Shown piece by piece: positions 28,930 to 39,653 of a stretch of 64,000 nucleotides of DNA. The stretch is from Ramazzottius varieornatus (taxonomy: Eukaryota; Tardigrada; Eutardigrada; Parachela; Ramazzottiidae). The notes beneath the pieces are model-generated. The model did not search any database, had not been told where the DNA came from, and saw nothing but the letters and a program-made list of their open reading frames with translations. Within the stretch, counting starts at the first letter, position 1, and every line of letters begins with the position of its first letter. The DNA is taken from contig BDGG01000017.1 of NCBI GenBank assembly GCA_001949185.1, forward strand, positions 186,001-250,000, given 5' to 3'. The position numbers were made by a program, and so were the translations under genes.

Positions 28930-31010
28930 CAGTGCAAACTGAGGCGGAAGTTTACCTCATCGATATCCTTGTCCGCCGGTGTAACCACCACGGTTATAAC
29001 CTCGATTCCAATTCCTTCCTCGGGACGGTTGGTTACTCGATGTTTGTGGTCCATCTTGTCGAACCCGTCGATACAGATGAAAATTTCTTTCTCTTTATCA
29101 ATGATATGCGACAAAGGAAGATCAAACAGCCTTTTGAACTCTGTTTTTCGTAATACGTAACAATAACATAAGGCTTTAACCGAGAACTTTCAGTCTGCCT
29201 TTTACGAGTTTCACTAAGAAAAACGTCTTTGTTTCTCGTCTGGGAATTTGCTTTCCCTCTCATATATTGCCCGACGATATTCGTGATGTTCTGTCCGTAC
29301 TGCACGAGATCTTTTTCCTCGAAGTACCTGCAACCGAACACGGAGATGAGAACGCTGTGCTTCTGGCGAGTGCTACCGACGAGTGCTTTTGACGTGTGCT
29401 GCTGACGAGTGCTACTTGCGAGTGCCGTATTAAGCTCCAGAACTTACTTCCGCACTAGCAACTTGATGCCTTGCGTCTTCAAAACCCCACTGACTCGGTA
29501 CTCGAACACATCGTAGATCCTGCAAGACTTGGACACGTCAGAAGCGAATGCTGCGTCCGTGCAAAAGTCTAGAACAACAAACCATTTCTGCAAATTGTTT
29601 TGCTCCCGCGACCGTGTAGCAACGGGGACCGTTCCTTTTTTGAAGTTCACGGGGTCGTCGGGATCGAGGTCCCAACCGAGATGCTCCTTGTCAAACTACT
29701 CGTCCTCTTCGCCTTCTTACTTCTCATCATGTCCACCTTGGGACTCCTGAAATTATCTGAATTTACTTCAGCAACCGTTCTTTCGCCATCGCTCATTCCG
29801 TTTGCAAATGAAATCAGTAATTCAGCATCAGTCGGCATAACTAAACTTACAGCTTCTTCTCCTGAAGTGGCTTCATCGCCATCTTCGTAGTGCGGGTCGT
29901 GGTCGGAGTCGTCGGGAACATCTGGATTCCATTCTGCAAAATGCCAGATAGAGATTATGTTTGAGAAAACTTCTCAGAAACAGGTTTTGTGATAACTGTT
30001 TTTTTGTGCCAACTTGCTACCATCTCGAACTTCGACGCCAAAAAGTTCAGGTTGCAGTTTTCCCGCTCCGTCCTCCACAGTGCTCGTACAACTTTTTATG
30101 CTCTATCGAGTGAGCCATGACTCGATATGCTACAGCAAGAAACAGCTCCGAACATTCGACTGATATGACTTCCGGTAGGGAAGACATGTCGCCGCGACTG
30201 GAATGCAGTCTTCAGAATTCCGTACGTGAGTTTCGATCACCAGTCTGTTGATGTAAGGCTCACAAGCACCCGAGGTGTCACTACAAAACAAAAACGAACA
30301 TGGGAATATCGAACCATCTCGGCAAATGAATTAAAACTAGTGACTTGGGCCATTTTTTCCGAGAAACACGTTTTGCCGCGAAATTTCCAGCTCAATTTCA
30401 GGACGGCAGATTCGCGTTTCCGACCACTCTGTCTATATCATGCACTCGGCTCTGATTATTTTGAAAAGAAACTGCAGCTCAGTGAGACACTGAAGAGATA
30501 TTTCGGCCTCGCACGTTTTCTAGTTTTATGTCAATTTCAACTTCCTGTAGACAAATTTCCGGCCAGTAACTTTTCATGAGATGGCAAATAGGATGTTGAA
30601 CCAAAGAAAACTAGTTTCGACTTTGAAAAATAATCGAGTCGAAACCAACTCAGTATAATGGGCGGTAGCAAGTTGGCTGTATTAGGCTGTAACTTGAATG
30701 TTACCTGGGATATTTTGTTCTTGATGAATTTGGTGTTGGCTTCTGTTAGCAGCTACCAGTTTATGCCGGAGAGAGGTTCTTTGAGCATAGCTGCCAACTC
30801 TTCCAGCTCTTGCCGCACGCCAGTCATACCATATAGAAGAAAGGTTCAGGAAAACACAGTTTGAGGGACAAAATACAGCTCACTTCAAGGAAGTAGAAAA
30901 GAGGAATGATACTATGTCACGTCTTACTTTCGTATTGCACTTCGAGCTCGGCGTTCGCGGTTTGCAAAGCCTCAAAATTCTCCGTCCTCAGCCGCAGGTT
31001 ATGATGATGA
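28930..31010 (-). other. Coding-like stretches upstream of PSMD12, unassigned
   Basis: Several minus-strand frames with splice-like borders look coding, but I cannot name them. About 29110-28955 gives DKEKEIFICIDGFDKMDHKH. About 29330-29260 gives YFEEKDLVQYGQNITNIVGQ after a TTGCAG acceptor. About 29690-29447 includes EQNNLQKWFVVLDFCTDAAF and IYDVFEYRVSGVLKTQGIKL ahead of a GTAAGT donor. About 29935-29845 is acidic (NPDVPDDSDHDPHYEDGDEA). About 30990-30925 is coiled-coil-like (NLRLRTENFEALQTANAELE). They may be 5' exons of a divergent PSMD12 or belong to another gene. A loose GCGAGTGCT repeat lies at 29360-29430. Confidence 0.35.
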
Positions 31011-31029
31011 AGAGGAAAAGTCGGTCTCC

Positions 31030-31175
31030 CTAAAGCTCGTGAGTAATTCTCTTTGGGCGAGACCACATCTTCCAAAGCTTCTTCCCGCTCAGCACGTAGT
31101 ACAAGAAGCTGATCGCGACGTACCCGAAAAACGTATTTCTGCCGATAGATTCCAGCGCAAACCTCCGCCTACAGA
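31030..31175 (-). other. Candidate terminal exon of a small membrane protein
   Basis: After a strong acceptor (TGTTGTTCTGTAG) the minus strand reads RRFALESIGRNTFFGYVAIS FLYYVLSG then KKLWKMWSRPKRITHEL and a stop, which is one hydrophobic segment with a basic tail. No upstream exon with a clear start was found. Confidence 0.3.
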
Positions 31176-31647
31176 ACAACAAACAGATCGACACATGAAA
31201 TTTTCAATCCCACGAGAGATCGTTCTTCGCAATAGAGAAAGGATGAACCGAATAAACAGAAATGTTGAGTTCCGAGGGGAAAAACCCCCTTTGTTCGTCG
31301 GAATAACAGGCTTACCCCCGGGATGACCAGGCACGGTCCAAGGGTTCAGATACTGTCTCAAAAAATTTCGAAATTTAAACTCGGCGCTCGCAATAGCGTG
31401 CGGATTATGCGCGTGCGCTACGTCATTCGGAGGCTTCTGCTTAGATGATTCGGTTCAACTAATCAGGGCACCGTACCTGTTTGTTTGTAAACCGAAATCC
31501 TGATGATTTCGCCCCTGATCGCCCGGGGAGTGTCCGCAATCAGTCTAATCTCTTAATTACCGGTTTATCAAGAAGGTGAACAACTGGCCTCTGTTTCTAG
31601 GTCGATCTGGCGGGCGGTGGAAGGAGTAGGAGTCATCTGCCAATAAG
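31176..31647. other. 5' flank of exportin-6
   Basis: No coding region is seen. The direct 5' flank of XPO6 lacks a recognisable TATA box. Confidence 0.4.
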
Positions 31648-34600
31648 ATGTTCGACGCAACCGGAGGAGACGATGAAGCAAAAAGACTCCTTGCTAGGGC
31701 AGAAATGCTGTTCGACGAATTCCATTCCTCCTCTACGATCAACGAACGGAAAAGCGCCATTGAAGTACAGCTGAAGTCTCTACTGGGAGATGCGCGGCAC
31801 TGGAGAATATGGACTGACTGCCTGCTGCTCACGCGAAACCAATACGTTGTCTGGTTTTGCCTGAACTGCCTCAACGACTTCGTCAGCAACTTTTGGTCAA
31901 CATGGGCTTTGGAGGAGCAGAAGAACTACATCAAGCAGCGGTTGCTTTGGTACATGTCCACCAAGCATGTCTCGACATCGTTTCCGTCCTTCATCCTGAC
32001 CAAGCTACTCAAAGTCTTTGTGGACATTGGTCGGAATGACTGGCCGGAAAAGTACCCTGACTTCCTGTCTCACATCGAGAGCTTCGTCAAAGAGGCCGAA
32101 CTTCGAAGCACAGGTACGTCTACAAGCAGCAACTTCCTTCCGGGAGAAAAGCAAACGGAAACTATCGATAGGTGACTGGAAATCTCCAAAATAGTCAATT
32201 CACCACAGAAACTTTATCTAGCGACTGACGTCATGCAGCCTTCGGCACAATGCTGGCGTGCATTGTAACGTCATGGGCAGGTTGGACGAGGAAGTTTGCT
32301 TGACCGCGCAACGTCAGCCTCATGGAACTGTTTTAGCGTGTTTTATTTCTGTGGACAGTGTGCGCATAAAGCGCAGGTGCTCTTGGATGACCAGGTTGTT
32401 GTTTGGTAGGTTTACGAATGCTTCGTTTGGTTTCCGAGGAGTTCATCAGCTCGAGGACGGACATGTCACAGAGCCGGAAGAGCATTCTCAAGGCGAACCT
32501 CAGTCAGCGGATACCCACATGGATGGAGCTGGTCTACACCCTCATCCACCCGGTGGTCGAACTGGTCACCGTGTCTCCGGAGCAGATTTCGGCCAACAAA
32601 GACTTGGCTCTAGCTCTGCGAGACACTTCCGATGCTTTGCATGTGGGTTCTCTCTGGTAACTGTACGAACCACTTCCACAGTATCCATACGGGAGCTCGG
32701 CAAACAGACGCGCCAAGAAGAAAAAAAACATTCTTGGAGCGTCTTTTTTCCCAAGTGGCGCATATTCAGTGTTTTTAGCTGGAAGCGGTGCGCCACTTGG
32801 AAGAACGATCTTGTCGAGTTTGTTCGCCTAGCTGCCATTTAATGTCTGCAACGGAATTTCATGACTTCATCCAATCGTTTCTTGTTTCAGTTGCTGACGC
32901 ATGTCTTCTCCTGGCTACCCGGAAACATTCTGGTGCCTCGACCACTGCTGGATAGTCTCTTCAAACTAGCCAGCTGTCATCCTTCGGACGCAAGCCTGTC
33001 GGACTTGGCCACGTCCAGTTTGTCGACTGTGGCTGAACTGGCCGGAAGGTGAGAACTGTGTGAAGGATGTTTCTCTTTTCACAGGCAATTCAGAGTTCGC
33101 CATTTTTATACTTAATTGTAGAGCTTGTATGTCTCCGGATATGGAAAAGACGCTGTGGATCATTTACGAATTCGCCTATGTTCGACTAGACAGCGTCGCC
33201 GCTCAGCTCACAAATCAGGGTGCTTTGATATAGGATTTACTTCGAGAAAGGTTTAATTAAACTTCACTTCGGAATATTTTGTAGAAGAGATGTCGGACGA
33301 GAGCGATGCAGGTTTCGAGTACTACCAGCAGTTCGTGGAGCTGATCCGCTTCTTGATCATCAGCCACTTACAGCGCTTTGAACAGCACAAAGACTTTCCC
33401 ACCATGAACTTCCTGGAGAAGTTCTTCCGTTTAACGTTCAGCATACCAGTTCTGGACTTGTTCTTGAGCTGTGTGGACATCTGGAACGACTTCCTGGACA
33501 GGATACTGGCCTTGGCTTCGGCGCGCACTTCCGCTGCGCGACAAGTCATTATCCAGTCATACACGGCCCCCATTCTGGCCCTGGTTGACCATCTTCTCAT
33601 CCGCGTTCAATTTCAACATAACGGAGATCAAGTGAGTCCATTAGACGCATCGTATCGGATTCCATACTCGAAGTTGTTAGGGTTTCGTTACAGTTGGAAG
33701 AGCTATCATCGGACATCGCAAGTCAGACAGCCGGACTGACAGAACGCGAAGACTTCTTCCAGCGATGCGTCAACGTTGTCATAAAAGCTGGTAAATATCC
33801 ATCCGGGCGCACGCGTTTTCAAGTGGCGCACACTCTCAGCCAGTAACACCGAACACGTGCACCACTTGGAAAGACGATCTTGCAGAGGTTGTCAGCCCTG
33901 AGTTTTCGTTGAAATTTACGGTTAATTCTACTGGTGATTGACATTTCTCTTTGTTAGGCGAAATTCTGCCAGCGGAAGTTTTGGAGAAATTATCACAAAG
34001 ACAATCTGATCTGCAACAGGGATACCAACAACTCCATTGTCTAGTTCACGTAGGTACGTATTGGCAATCTTGTGGGAAGCCTTCGTTCCAAGGATTAGCA
34101 CATCTTTTTCTAAAGGTACAAACGGCTTGACGTTGAGGGAGACAAACGCTGAGAGGAATAGGGAAGCGCACTGCATGCTGCAGGACCTTGGCATCATCAC
34201 GCGAACCCTGGCCACGCACTGTGGCTTACTGACGGGCGACCTGTTTCTGACATTCTTCGAAAAAGTTTCGGCCTTCCTTCAGTACCTTTTAGGGGTAAGA
34301 AAGGTGCTTCTCTCTAGAGAAGCTTAATCGGGACAGTTTCATGACGAGGTTTTGGATATTTTTACAGACCTTGGAGGTGCTGACGGCAGCATTACTCTTC
34401 ACCAACCATCATGTGGCGGTTGTCAATAACCAAATAGAAGACGACTACCGACACTTCTTAACTTGCGCCTATCAGTCGGTATGCTTCAGGCTTCTAAACT
34501 CAAATATTTTTTGTTCACATTTGCTTCTGGGACAATCTCCGTATTTTGCGCACCTGCTTACAACCTGCATACAACTGGTCCTACTCTTAACACAGCAGCC

Positions 34601-36983
34601 CGTATGCAGGCAGGGCGGGAGATGTCGCCTGTGTTTCGTGAACCTGCATCCGACTACTGGTATTTTCACTACAGTGACTCGTATGCAGGTCTACGAGGGA
34701 ATGGAAGTTTCTGCCCGACCGCTCATTTCTCTTCGAGAAGTCCGATCAAGTTTAATATTTTCAGGTCGAGGGTATCTTTCCGTGGATAGTTCAGTTTTAC
34801 CACCAAGAAACCAACGACAACAACCAGAACACTGCCATCCTGTCCACCCTGACGAAACTGACGACCACGGCACTTCGGCCCGTCATGCGCCAGCCCTGCC
34901 ACGCCGTCATGCTGGCCAGTACCAAGGTCCTCTGCACCATCACCAAGACCATTCGCTCTAGCGAGATATCCAACATGCCCGCTGTGGCTGACCTGTACGA
35001 TCGGCTAACGGACCCTTCCGCCAACGGTTTGGCTGCCTTCACACGTCTTCCCCTGCCCATCCAGATCAACCTGGCTTCCGCCCTGTCTAATATCCTGACG
35101 CTGCCGCATAGCAGTCGAGGACATGTGACTCTGGCCGAAGAAAACAAGAACTGGGATGAAAGAGCGGCAAAGCATGGACAGTTGATGGTGGCTTTGACCA
35201 GGAGGGTGGATAGTCTACCGGAGAGGCTGAATGACCAAGCAAGTATACCAAAACAAGAATTTTTTTCCAGCGAGTTGGGCACCTGCATACATGTGTACAA
35301 TGCTAAACCATGGTACGAGTACTGTGTTTCCTGGCGCACGAATCGGAAATCCATCATGAACCTACGTACTCGACTAACGTGGTGAACGTGCTGCGGCATG
35401 CATGCAGGCAGAGAACACATCACAATTTTCTGTGCCGATCTGCCTGACCTTCGTCTGGTCTGTTATTGCAGGACATGGAGGTTTTGAAGAGTACTTTAGC
35501 TTTGGTTGATGGTCTTTTGCTGAACATAAGTGAGGACCCCAAGAAAAGCAAGCAGATCATGCTGGCTTCCTTGACGCCTTTTCTAACCACCCTGGCTGGT
35601 CGGCCAGAAAGGACACAGATACTGCAGACCGTCTACAATGTCTTCAGCTCTTTGAAGAGTGCTTTCCCACCAGAACTGACCTCTCCGCTGTCCGATCTCT
35701 TCGAGAAACTCTTTGAACAGTTCCTCGACCCGGAAGAACTGCTGAGAGCGCTGAGAAGCAACGACCCAAGCGAGGTAATATATCGGGAAGAAAAAAAAAT
35801 CGATTCAAAGAAAGTTTTAAAAATACTGTCTCAAAAAGTTTGCAGTGAACGTCTGGATGTCTTTTGTAGGTGGAATCGCTGGGAACGTGCTTTGACTTGT
35901 TGAAGTTGGTCGTTAGCGATCCATCGTACAAGTCATACTTGCCGATGGTCATCATGCTCTGTCACATTGTCTGTCCAGCGCTGAACACCGTCACCGAAAT
36001 TCGAGTCGACTTCCGAACAGCTTCCTATGAACTACTGCTCAGTGTCCTGGTCCATCATTGGACCTACTTCTTCAAGAGTGTCCGAATGGTGGCCGCCACC
36101 AACGGTGATGGTATCGAAACTACCACGGTAAGTTTTCTCTGTCGACATTAGATCCAGGCAAACAAACTGAACGATATGGTTTTTGCAAGTGGCGCACAGC
36201 TCAAGCAAATAACACCTGAAGCGTGCGCCACTTGGCAGAACCATCTTGCCGAGTTTGCCTTGCCGTGATGATGATCCTTTGGATACCTTAATGAGAAGCG
36301 TTGTAATTGTTGAGTTTCCTTTGTAGGAGGAACAAAGCGAGGCGAAAGACTTCCTGGTGATCATGCAGTGTCTGGGTGGCGCTCTACTTCAACCTGAAAT
36401 TTCCGCGACCCAAGTAGTCCTTGAAGGCTCGAACCAACTGCACCGCACTCGTCAGATTTTCGACAAGGCTCCCTTCCAGCAAGCCTTACGCGCCGACTTC
36501 CTCAATGCACTCTTGCGGCTGCTGGTCCACAAGGAAAAGCAGCTTTTAAGCGACGACATGCATTTGGCGGTTAGTATTCCCGTATAGCACTCTAAGATAG
36601 AAACCATGGCGGACCTTACAGGCTGTCCATCGTGAAGAACCCTCATTTCTATTTGAGCGTATCTTACGTTCGAAGTCTGACTGTTTTTTCGACCGTAGGT
36701 ATACAACATCGCCAGCAGTGACTTCTCCTATTTCCGTGGCCAGTATCTAACAAGCCTTCTTGGTCAGTGGTTAGGCGGGAGTGATCCGGTCTGGCAGAGA
36801 AGAGTGCTGGACGGATTCGTTGAGAATGAAGACCAGAATGGCTTCATCGAGCAGCTTCAAAACCTGGTGGTCGAAGTACGCTGCTATCTGTTGTATAGAG
36901 CTAATTTAGTCTCCACTTCGTCGTTTCCTCTTTAGCTATCTATGAGCAGGGACCTGAGAATGGTCGGATGTTTTCCACGGTGA
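31648..36983 (+). CDS. XPO6: Exportin-6, complete
   Basis: 15 exons, all phase-consistent: 31648-32113, 32410-32642, 32891-33048, 33122-33219, 33285-33631, 33694-33790, 33958-34053, 34116-34294, 34368-34478, 34765-35238, 35472-35774, 35870-36127, 36327-36569, 36699-36875, 36936-36983. The total is 1,095 residues (human about 1,125). The N-terminus matches the XPO6 importin-beta-like start: LFDEFHSSSTINERKSAIEV, NQYVVWFCLNCLNDFVSNFW, ILTKLLKVFVDIGRNDWPEK. Mid-protein LAAFTRLPLPIQINLASALS NILTLP is also typical. XPO6 is a RanGTP-dependent karyopherin that exports actin-profilin from the nucleus. The intron after exon 10 appears to start with GC (CAA|GCAAGT), the only choice that keeps frame. 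Three introns contain GTGGCGCAC hairpins, and two stretches contain ACCTGCATAC hairpins. Confidence 0.95.
32690..32842. repeat. GTGGCGCAC hairpin repeat, near full length
   Basis: About 150 bp with outer arms GGGAGCTCGGCAAACAGACG and CTTGTCGAGTTTGTTCGCC and inner arms CAAGTGGCGCA / GTGCGCCACTTG. It is a good example of the complete palindromic element. XPO6 intron. Confidence 0.85.
33800..33892. repeat. GTGGCGCAC hairpin repeat
   Basis: One unit (CAAGTGGCGCACACTCTCAG..GTGCACCACTTG) in an XPO6 intron. Confidence 0.85.
34566..34692. repeat. ACCTGCATAC hairpin repeats, two units
   Basis: ACCTGCATAC..GTATGCAGGC, then ACCTGCATCC..GTATGCAGGT, in an XPO6 intron. Confidence 0.75.
35279..35408. repeat. 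ACCTGCATAC hairpin repeat, long-loop or degenerate unit
   Basis: ACCTGCATAC at 35281 is paired with a decayed CATGCATGCAGG at about 35398, in the intron with the GC donor. Confidence 0.5.
36155..36270. repeat. GTGGCGCAC hairpin repeat
   Basis: One unit (CAAGTGGCGCACAGCTCAAG..GTGCGCCACTTG) with flanks AGGCAAACAAACTGAACGAT and CCATCTTGCCGAGTTTGCC. XPO6 intron. Confidence 0.85.
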
Positions 36984-37571
36984 TGTGTCGGACAAGAAAT
37001 ATGATCTGTCTGAGTTTTACACAGCCAGGTGAGCTTTTCTAACTTTTTCTGGTTTTGAACTGAAGTACAGTAGTTTCCGGGGTGCCTTTTTTTGATTGTG
37101 AAACTAACTTTCATGTTGAGTTGGGCTTGGGTGAGTCAAAGTTAGAACAAAAAGCGACAGATGAGTTTTGGTGGAACATCATACGTCAGTCAAATGTATC
37201 ATCCTCTTCTCTGCCGCAAGCGTAATTGCAGAAAAGTTGGCATCTTAGCCGACAACGCGTTAAGTGAGCAGTTGTGGCAGAGGCTGTGGTCTACTTTTTA
37301 CCGCAGCGGAATACTTCAAGCAAGCTGTTCACCCCTGCGGCCATTTTGTCTTTTTTTCCATAATTGCCTTGACATTCAACTTTTCAATCGTAATTAAACG
37401 TGCGACAATCACCATTACGCTCGAGTTGATACGAAAAATTAGTGTGCCTTCTGGGGGGAGAATCTGACTCCAAAGAATCTGCAAAAGAATCTTTTGTCGT
37501 CTTCCCATGAGGCTAGACGTCTCCGCTGTGGTCCGTATATTCTTGTGGGACGGTAGACTATATCTATAGAC

Positions 37572-37890
37572 ATGGAAGGAGTTTTGGCCAGTGTCGACGT
37601 CGACCAGACTGGCGAACATGGCGGTAGCCGAGCCGAGCTTTTCGCGTCACAGCAGCCGCTCCAGCTGGGCCGAGCTCAACTGCCGCTCGCCTCAACCATC
37701 CTTGGACGCTCAAGCGCCATTTTCTTCTCGTTTGGCCACCTTGGTCTCACAGAACCAATGAAGCACCGATCACTAGAAGGATTATGTCGGATCGGTGGTC
37801 CAACAGGGCGATAACAGTCGGCTGGTTACCATCAATCTGTCGGGTAGGAACTAGGAAGTTCCAGGCCAAACGGGACAATTGCGCAAAGTC
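37572..37890 (+). pseudogene. Decayed copy of Kv1 exon 1 (N-terminus and start of T1)
   Basis: It starts ATGGAAGGAGTTTTGGCCAG, as in the real Kv1 exon at 39654, and keeps EGVLASV, GSRAEL, and later VTINLSGR in place of ATINVSGR. It is broken by frameshifts and a stop directly after the NLSGR block. It lies 2.1 kb upstream of the intact exon, pointing to a local duplication. Confidence 0.82.
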
Positions 37891-37899
37891 TAGAAAGTG

Positions 37900-39030
37900 T
37901 CACTTGCGGCACCATAACGGCCTCCAAGCTGTCTTGAACGAGGTTCTAGTTGCTGGAAAGGGCAGTGGATTGAAGATGTGACCTACCGCACAAAGAATGC
38001 ATGTTGGCCACCGAGTCCACTCGTTCCAAGTTGATGGGAGCTACCACAAGGACCAACCACGGCCGCTGGAAACCTTGTCACGACAATTATCAACGATACC
38101 TTCGATAACGTCGATGTATGACCTCTTTTCTGAACCCTAACCGCCGGGATCGTTTCAATCCCAGGGCTCAATTGTTCTGATTTTTTCTTGTCACATTGTT
38201 TCCTCAAATTATCTGAGAGAATGGCTGCAAGTGACCCTGGTGTACCAGTTATCATGCAGCGACCAGCTGTGTCCCGCAAGGCCCACTGCTGTCGGCTCCT
38301 CTTTTGTCCTGGACCTTACCAACAGTGTGGTCGAATGCCAATTCCTGGGAATACGCATCTTCGCAGACGACCTCAGGCTCTACAGGACATTCTGAAGACA
38401 TGAGGATGAAGTGCCATTCCAGCAAGATCGGCAGGCAGTCTACCTGCAGTGCTGTCGTCGCAAGCCAAGCTGACCTTCAACAAGTCAAAATCCGTCTGAC
38501 AACGGGAGCGGCTTCCAGTGGTAGAAAATAAGATTTGTACGAACGTTGCTGGATATGTATAATGCGTTCATTTCCACCGACCATAATCTTACACAAATTT
38601 AATGGAGAGCCCGACCAGTGAAGGCCTCTTCCCGCGGCTCGCCGTTGTGGGTTCAGCAAGTAGAATTCAGACTTCGGTACTGCCGTTGAAGCTTTCTTGC
38701 TGCTGTCTGTTTTAAAAATACGTTCTGTAGTACTTGAGCTGGGATATTTTTGTCGAGTCGTGGACGGCAGCAGAGACTTTGTCCGGTTGTTTTTCGACGT
38801 CGATCGAATCGAACGCACACTCAATACAAAACACGGCGTTCCGGTGCAGCAGGCCTCACAACTGTTCGTCGTTTTCAAGAATCAACCTTCTTAGTTGAAA
38901 TTAACTTCCAAGCAAAAGTGACTTCGGGTAAGTCGGAATGTACGGAACAATGAAACGGCAGGTGGCAGTTCTGGTAAAAAGCGACGCCTCGCTGAGCCGT
39001 CCCATCTGGAAAGTTTTGGCTGGTAATTAC
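37900..39030. other. Intergenic stretch, no gene recognised
   Basis: Frames at 38477-38878 (-) and 38188-38531 (+) have no recognisable domain. Nothing else is seen. Confidence 0.4.
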
Positions 39031-39035
39031 AGTGG

Positions 39036-39167
39036 ACCGGCGAAGCTAAAATAAGCGGTTTTAGTCGCGGCTGAAGTGTGCTGTGCGTCCGAATGATTTA
39101 TTGAGGTTGAGCCGCGGCTAAGAAAGGTTAGACGGCTTACGTTATTTTAGCTTAGCCGAGCCTTCTA
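39036..39167. mobile_element. ~130-bp TIR MITE
   Basis: CGGCGAAGCTAAAATAA and TTATTTTAGCTTAGCCG termini with inverted subterminal GCCGCGGCT words, upstream of Kv1. Confidence 0.7.
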
Positions 39168-39653
39168 AACTCGTAATCACAAGTGCGGAATTTAAAAACG
39201 TCTTTTCTTTCCGAAAGATCAAAGATTGCGGTCGACTTTTCAGCGCTGAAAAAGATGATGCTGCATGCAGAGTATGGCGCTGATGAGGGAAAACAATTCT
39301 CAGCAGACGGCAACTGCCTGTGGCCATCTTGTTTTTCGTTTTTCCACCATCGACCTGAAATTCAAGTTTCGATCGAGACCTCACAAATCACGATAAGCCT
39401 GATCGAGCGTGAGACGGCTATCATACGAGAGAGTGCTTCGGCACACGTTTTCGTCCACATGTACGAACTTCTGTTATCTGCTCCTTTGTTACCAGCCTAT
39501 GTTTTGTCAGCCTAGTTTATGGATGCAACAGAGTGGACAAAGGATTTGTTTCGTTCTCTTTTGTGATGAGGCTGGGTGCGCTGTTGGTATCGTCCGGTAT
39601 ACTGGAGGAACGTTTGACCATTTGAACAGCGTTGCAAGTAGCACTGAACGAGC

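Noticed and set aside
34797-35423. 208-codon frame antisense to exportin-6
   Set aside because: It is the reverse strand of a verified coding exon.
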